64,000 bases of DNA from Flavobacterium pectinovorum (GTDB taxonomy: Bacteria; Bacteroidota; Bacteroidia; Flavobacteriales; Flavobacteriaceae): contig NZ_JAFEVZ010000014.1 of NCBI RefSeq assembly GCF_022802975.1, positions 1-64,000 on the forward strand, read 5' to 3'. Positions 60,006 through 64,000 of the stretch are shown here, piece after piece. The notes under the pieces were generated by a model that saw nothing but the letters and a program-made list of their open reading frames with translations, ran no database searches and was not told the origin of the DNA. Position numbers and translations under genes: made by a program. Position 1 is the first letter of the stretch; the number at the start of each line of letters is the position of its first letter.

Positions 60006-61574
60006 TTAAGAACTACAAGAAAGCATAGAACATCCTACTTTTGACCTCGCCCAGTCTGGTCGTTTTGCAAACCATTTTTCGTATTCAGGCTGCTCATCAT
60101 AAGGTTTTTTAAGTAATTCATATAATTCTGTAATTAGCGAATAATCTTCTTTATCAGCAGCATCAATCGCTAATTGCGCCATATAATTTCGCAATACATA
60201 TTTAGGATTGACTGAATTTTGAAGTGTAATTCTTTCGTCATCTGAAGTGTTTTTCTGATTCAAACGTTCCAGATAATCGGTAAACCACAATAGCCAGTTG
60301 TCTTTAATGGTGTTTTTGATTTCTTCCGGTTTGTAAAAAGCATCTTCAATAGCTTGTAGCGCTTTTTCGGCTGAATCGTTTTTTCTGATTTTATTCAGAT
60401 TGCGATAAAAAATAGTCATATCCGTTTCAGATAATTGCAAATTTGACTCCAGATAGGCAATAAATTCATCATCGTTATCCGCTTGTGAAATGATGCCTAA
60501 TTTCCCTAAAATCATTTTTTTATAATCGGAATTAAAATCAATTATAAACGATTCTAATATTTTTTCCAAAGGCTCTGCTTCATTGATTAACGGATAAAGA
60601 GCATTTGCCAGTTGAAACAAATTCCACTGTGCAATCTGGGGCTGATTCCCGAAGCGGTATCTTCTGTTTTGACTGTCAGTAGTATTAGGCGTCCAGTTTG
60701 GATCGTAATTTTCCAGCCAGCCATAAGGTCCATAATCAATTGTAATTCCGTGAATCGACATATTATCGGTATTCATTACGCCATGAACAAAACCTACACG
60801 CTGCCAATGCAAAATCATTTCTCTGGTTGTATCGGCTACGGTTTTAAAAAACTGTAAATATTGTTCTTTTGGCTCACCTTTAATTTCAGGGAAATAATGT
60901 TTGATATTGAATTCAACGAATTGTTTCAGGTTTTTAAGTTCGTTTCGGGCAGCAAGCATTTCAAAACTTCCAAACCGGATAAAAGAAGGCGCAACACGGC
61001 ATACAATAGCGCCTTTTTCGTATGCAGGATTTCCATTGTATAAAATATCACGTAATACTTTATCTCCGGATAACATCAGCGAAAGCGATCTTGTAGTAGG
61101 AACTCCTAAATAATACATTGCTTCGGCACATAAATATTCACGAATGGAAGAACGCAAAACGGCTAGTCCATCTGCTGTTCTGGAGTATGGTGTTTTCCCG
61201 GCGCCTTTTAATTGTAAAGTATAAAACTGATTGTCATGTTCTGTTTCGGTTAAATTGATCGCACGTCCATCACCTAATTGTCCTGCCCAGTTGCCAAATT
61301 GATGCCCCGCATAACACATCGCATACGGACGTGTCTGCGGCAGAATTTCTTTTCCGGAAAAAATATTTAAAAATTCTTCAGTTTGAATTTCATTTGCTGA
61401 GATTCCAACCTGTTCCGTTACTTCTTCCGAAGCGTGGATTAATTTAGGATTAGATGGTTTTGTTGGATTTACATAGGAAAAAAGTGCATTTGAAACCTGA
61501 CGAATTTCATTGGTTTCGTTAGGATCTGCAGGCAATTCTGTGGTAAAACGATTGTGTATTTTTAAATTTTTCAT
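60006..61574 (-). CDS. selO: Protein adenylyltransferase SelO (YdiU family)
   Basis: A pseudokinase-fold enzyme that transfers AMP from ATP to Ser, Thr or Tyr of proteins; E. coli SelO modifies redox proteins. The 522-residue protein is full length: MCYAGHQFGNWAGQLGDGRAI, KGAGKTPYSRTADGLAVLRSSIREYL, and the metal-binding HGVMNTDNMSIHGITIDYGPYGWLE. The C terminus ends GCSMLSCSS, with cysteines where eukaryotic SelO has its CxxU; no TGA codon is involved. It follows msrA by 8 bases, so both are probably one oxidative-stress unit. Confidence 0.94.
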   Translation of the reverse strand: MKNLKIHNRFTTELPADPNETNEIRQVSNALFSYVNPTKPSNPKLIHASEEVTEQVGISANEIQTEEFLNIFSGKEILPQTRPYAMCYAGHQFGNWAGQLGDGRAINLTETEHDNQFYTLQLKGAGKTPYSRTADGLAVLRSSIREYLCAEAMYYLGVPTTRSLSLMLSGDKVLRDILYNGNPAYEKGAIVCRVAPSFIRFGSFEMLAARNELKNLKQFVEFNIKHYFPEIKGEPKEQYLQFFKTVADTTREMILHWQRVGFVHGVMNTDNMSIHGITIDYGPYGWLENYDPNWTPNTTDSQNRRYRFGNQPQIAQWNLFQLANALYPLINEAEPLEKILESFIIDFNSDYKKMILGKLGIISQADNDDEFIAYLESNLQLSETDMTIFYRNLNKIRKNDSAEKALQAIEDAFYKPEEIKNTIKDNWLLWFTDYLERLNQKNTSDDERITLQNSVNPKYVLRNYMAQLAIDAADKEDYSLITELYELLKKPYDEQPEYEKWFAKRPDWARSKVGCSMLSCSS

Positions 61575-61582
61575 TTAAGAAT

Positions 61583-62116
61583 TTATTCAATTAATTTATC
61601 AGCATACATTTTTTTTAATTTGTACACTTTCGGGTCAATTACCATTCGGCAATAACCCGCTTCGGGATTATCATTATAATAGTTTTGATGATCTTTTTCG
61701 GCTTCGTAAAATACCTGAAAAGGTTTTAGCTGTGTTACAATTGGACTGGCAAAAACCGGTTTTAACTCTTCAAAAACCTTTTCAGCTGTTTCTTTTTGAA
61801 TATTATCATGATATAAAATAATAGAACGGTATTGAGTACCACTGTCTGCACCTTGTCGGTTTAGGGTAGTAGGATCATGGCTGGTCATAAAAATGGTAAT
61901 CAGGTCATGATAAGACAGTATATCAGGATTAAAGACAACTTGTATCACCTCAGCGTGACCAGTACGTCCTGTACATACTTCTCTGTAAGCAGGATTTTTT
62001 ATCTGTCCGTCTGAATAGCCTGATTTTATGGTTTCGACGCCTTTTAGACGTTGAATAACAGCTTCGATGCACCAGAAACAGCCGCCACCGAAAGTTGCAA
62101 TTGCTTGATTTTTCAT
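61583..62116 (-). CDS. msrA: Peptide methionine-S-sulfoxide reductase MsrA
   Basis: Reduces the S form of methionine sulfoxide in proteins. The 177-residue protein starts with the active-site motif GGGCFWC, catalytic Cys13. HDPTTLNRQGADSGTQYRS and the Glu-rich YYNDNPEAGYCRMVI segment with a resolving Cys match MsrA. No signal peptide, so cytosolic. It is the first gene of the msrA-selO unit. Confidence 0.96.
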   Translation of the reverse strand: MKNQAIATFGGGCFWCIEAVIQRLKGVETIKSGYSDGQIKNPAYREVCTGRTGHAEVIQVVFNPDILSYHDLITIFMTSHDPTTLNRQGADSGTQYRSIILYHDNIQKETAEKVFEELKPVFASPIVTQLKPFQVFYEAEKDHQNYYNDNPEAGYCRMVIDPKVYKLKKMYADKLIE

Positions 62117-62428
62117 ATTTTAAGTTTTTGGCTTCTAAAATTGGGGTGAAATAATAGTTTTATCAAATTTAAAACTATTTATACAGATTCTAATCAGTAC
62201 AAACGTTAATTGAATTATAAAATAAGATGTATCGTACAGCGGAGAAACTAGATAAACTTTATCTCTATAGCAGGAAATTTTTAAGATTTTATTTTCCAGT
62301 TAGTCTACTTGTTATATAGGTAATGTTGTTAAATTGATTGTAAACTTGTTATTTTTGTAATTATAATGCTGTGTAAGTTGAAATTTGAACTTTATTTTTG
62401 ATAAATTAACAATTTTAAAAAAAAGAGA
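62117..62428. other. AT-rich gap with one short palindrome
   Basis: This 343-base gap between the divergent msrA and aminotransferase genes holds no supported gene. AGATAAA-C-TTTATCT at 62250-62264 is a perfect 15-base palindrome. A 30-codon frame (62227-62319) has nothing to support it. Confidence 0.5.
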
Positions 62429-62436
62429 TATATTTG
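62429..62436 (+). promoter_or_regulatory. Putative -7 element for the aminotransferase gene
   Basis: TATATTTG matches TAnnTTTG, 23 bases before the ATG at 62460. It excludes the TTG at 62385 as start codon. Confidence 0.55.
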
Positions 62437-62459
62437 TGTGCAAAATAAAAAAAGCACAA

Positions 62460-63953
62460 ATGGATACTAAAGTTAAAAACACCTCATTAGAAGCATATTT
62501 TGAGCGTTTTCGGGAAAATATAGTTGGTATTAATCAGGAGTTTGATTCACCTTACGGAAAAAAACAAATTATTTATACTGATTGGACAGCCAGCGGAAGA
62601 TTGTATCGACCAATTGAAGAAAAGCTTTTAAACCAATTTGGTCCTTTTGTTGCTAATACTCATACGGAAACAACTGTTTCTGGTACTGCCATGACTAAGG
62701 CATATCATCATGCGCGTCACATTATCAAGCGTCATACAAACGCCAGTTCCGATGATGTTTTAATTACGGATGGTACCGGAATGACAGGCGTAATTAATAA
62801 ATTTCAACGTATTTTAGGATTGAAAGTTCCTGAAAATCTGAAAGCGTTTACCACTATTCCGGCGGAGAAAAAACCGATTGTTTTTATTTCGCACATGGAG
62901 CATCATTCGAATCAGACTTCATGGCTTGAAACGATTGCTGATGTTGAAATTATTCCGTGTTCTGAAACCGAAAAAGGGCTTTTTAGTCTGGAAAATTTAA
63001 AAGAATTATTAGAAAAATATAAAGACAGAACCATAAAAATAGCTTCGATTACGGCATGTTCAAACGTAACCGGATTGAAAACTCCTTTTCATGAAGCAGC
63101 AAAATTAATGCATCAGTACAATGGTGTTTGTTTTGTAGACTTTGCCTGTTCAGGACCTTATGTGCAAATTGATATGCATCCTGAAGATCCGCAGGCATAT
63201 TTGGATGCGATTTTCTTTTCACCGCATAAATTTTTAGGAGGTCCCGGAACTTCAGGAGTGTTGATTTTTAATAAAAAGTTGTACCATAATATGATTCCGG
63301 ATTGTCCGGGCGGAGGAACGGTGAGCTGGACAAATCCGTGGGGTGAGCATAAATATATTGATAATATTGAAGATAGGGAAGATGGTGGAACTCCTGGCTT
63401 TTTACAAGTAATAAAAACGGCTCTTGCTATCGAACTGAAAGAAGAAATGGGGATTGAGAACATTCTGAATCGAGAGCATGAAATTGTAGATTTTGTTTTT
63501 CAACAACTAAATCCGGCATCAAACATTAATATTCTGGCTGGGCATCATCAGGAACGTTTAGGAGTGATTTCGTTTTTTATAGATGATCTGCATTTTAATT
63601 TGGGCGTAAAGTTGCTGAATGACAGATTTGGCATTCAGACCAGAGGCGGGTGCAGCTGTGCCGGGACTTACGGACATTTTTTACTGCATGTTGATCAGGA
63701 GACTTCAAGTAAACTGGTTGATGAAATTACAATTGGTGATTTGATCAAAAAACCGGGCTGGATCAGGATGTCAATTCATCCAACGACTACGAATGAAGAA
63801 ATTGCCTTTGTTTGTGAAAGTATTAAAGAACTTGCTGAAAATCACGAAAGCTGGAAACTGGATTATACTTATGATAAAAATACGAATGAGTTTGTGCATA
63901 AAAATGCTAATTCGTTTGAAGATGAATTGGTGGCTGGCTGGTTTAGGCCTTAA
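62460..63953 (+). CDS. Aminotransferase class V (cysteine desulfurase-like)
   Basis: A 497-residue PLP enzyme of the class V family. The Schiff-base Lys is in FFSPHKFLGGPGTSG near residue 255, with the preceding PLP Asp and His (VDFACSGPYV, THTETTVSGTA). A SufS-like TRGGCSCAGTYGH at about 395-405 carries cysteines where cysteine desulfurases have their active-site Cys. It is longer than SufS/IscS and no Fe-S assembly genes are near, so the substrate is uncertain. The ATG at 62460 is chosen because the TTG further upstream precedes the -7 box. The last 47 bases of the window after it hold nothing. Confidence 0.8.
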   Translation: MDTKVKNTSLEAYFERFRENIVGINQEFDSPYGKKQIIYTDWTASGRLYRPIEEKLLNQFGPFVANTHTETTVSGTAMTKAYHHARHIIKRHTNASSDDVLITDGTGMTGVINKFQRILGLKVPENLKAFTTIPAEKKPIVFISHMEHHSNQTSWLETIADVEIIPCSETEKGLFSLENLKELLEKYKDRTIKIASITACSNVTGLKTPFHEAAKLMHQYNGVCFVDFACSGPYVQIDMHPEDPQAYLDAIFFSPHKFLGGPGTSGVLIFNKKLYHNMIPDCPGGGTVSWTNPWGEHKYIDNIEDREDGGTPGFLQVIKTALAIELKEEMGIENILNREHEIVDFVFQQLNPASNINILAGHHQERLGVISFFIDDLHFNLGVKLLNDRFGIQTRGGCSCAGTYGHFLLHVDQETSSKLVDEITIGDLIKKPGWIRMSIHPTTTNEEIAFVCESIKELAENHESWKLDYTYDKNTNEFVHKNANSFEDELVAGWFRP

Positions 63954-64000
63954 GTCTGAAAAATAAAAATTTATACAAACCCGACAAATCTGAAAATTGT

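Noticed and set aside
60006-60035. Possible selenocysteine at the SelO C terminus
   Set aside because: The C-terminal codons are ordinary Cys and Ser codons and the frame ends at a normal stop; there is no in-frame TGA.
62227-62319. 30-codon open frame in the msrA-aminotransferase gap
   Set aside because: No ribosome-binding or promoter support, and the composition is like the surrounding AT-rich gap.

Overview
The window is a chromosomal segment of a Flavobacteriaceae bacterium (Bacteroidota), most likely Flavobacterium. The evidence is the AT-rich sequence, the Bacteroidota promoter element TAnnTTTG ahead of many genes, the lpxC-fabZ fusion, a fused E1 alpha/beta dehydrogenase, and the flavobacterial order lpxD - lpxC/fabZ - lpxA - efp - lpxD paralogue - sucD. 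It is a core-genome region. I see no prophage, insertion sequence, CRISPR array, toxin-antitoxin pair or tRNA gene.

Layout. The window opens with a 5S rRNA, the end of an rRNA operon whose 16S and 23S lie outside. Positions 249-3275 hold a secreted M1 peptidase, tpiA and a TlpA-like thioredoxin lipoprotein. Positions 3660-7690 form a one-directional cluster: secreted adenosine deaminase-like protein, a ChrB-domain/AraC fusion regulator, a small exported protein and the chromate transporter ChrA. Positions 7735-13367 hold rlmH, an Atg22-like transporter, a cysteine-rich pentapeptide-repeat protein, a GNAT enzyme, GMP reductase and an HD phosphohydrolase. Positions 13407-19720 are the lipid A / fatty acid / EF-P / sucD block. 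Positions 19863-27033 hold an unknown protein, fabG, a VWA-like membrane protein, a TPM protein, a LysR-YeiH pair and an S1/P1-type nuclease. A two-component system diverges from a four-helix-bundle membrane protein at 27096-30063.

Positions 30218-38867 are a complete histidine operon, hisGDCB-(NTF2)-hisH-A-F-IE. It has a promoter, a leader peptide with four consecutive His codons, an intrinsic terminator acting as attenuator, and a final terminator. Positions 39521-44688 are a run of minus-strand genes (transglutaminase-like, a substrate-binding-like protein without signal peptide, DUF4265, VOC, nucleoside phosphorylase, SUI1/YciH, 2OG-Fe(II) oxygenase). The rest holds a divergent DapB homologue, the fused E1 enzyme, a DUF885 metallopeptidase lipoprotein, an acyl-CoA thioesterase, a small MscS-family channel, a helicase, menC, a CYTH protein, YpdA, SelO, MsrA and a class-V aminotransferase.

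The most unusual content is between the genes. Many gaps, including all eight junctions of the his operon, hold quasi-palindromic elements built from short repeated units. Several element families recur within the window. Two gaps (27820-27897 and 34024-34107) hold an element that folds into the same bulged hairpin in both copies, although the stem sequences differ. That is the pattern expected of a structured RNA or transcribed repeat, and it is the best candidate here for something not captured by gene annotation.
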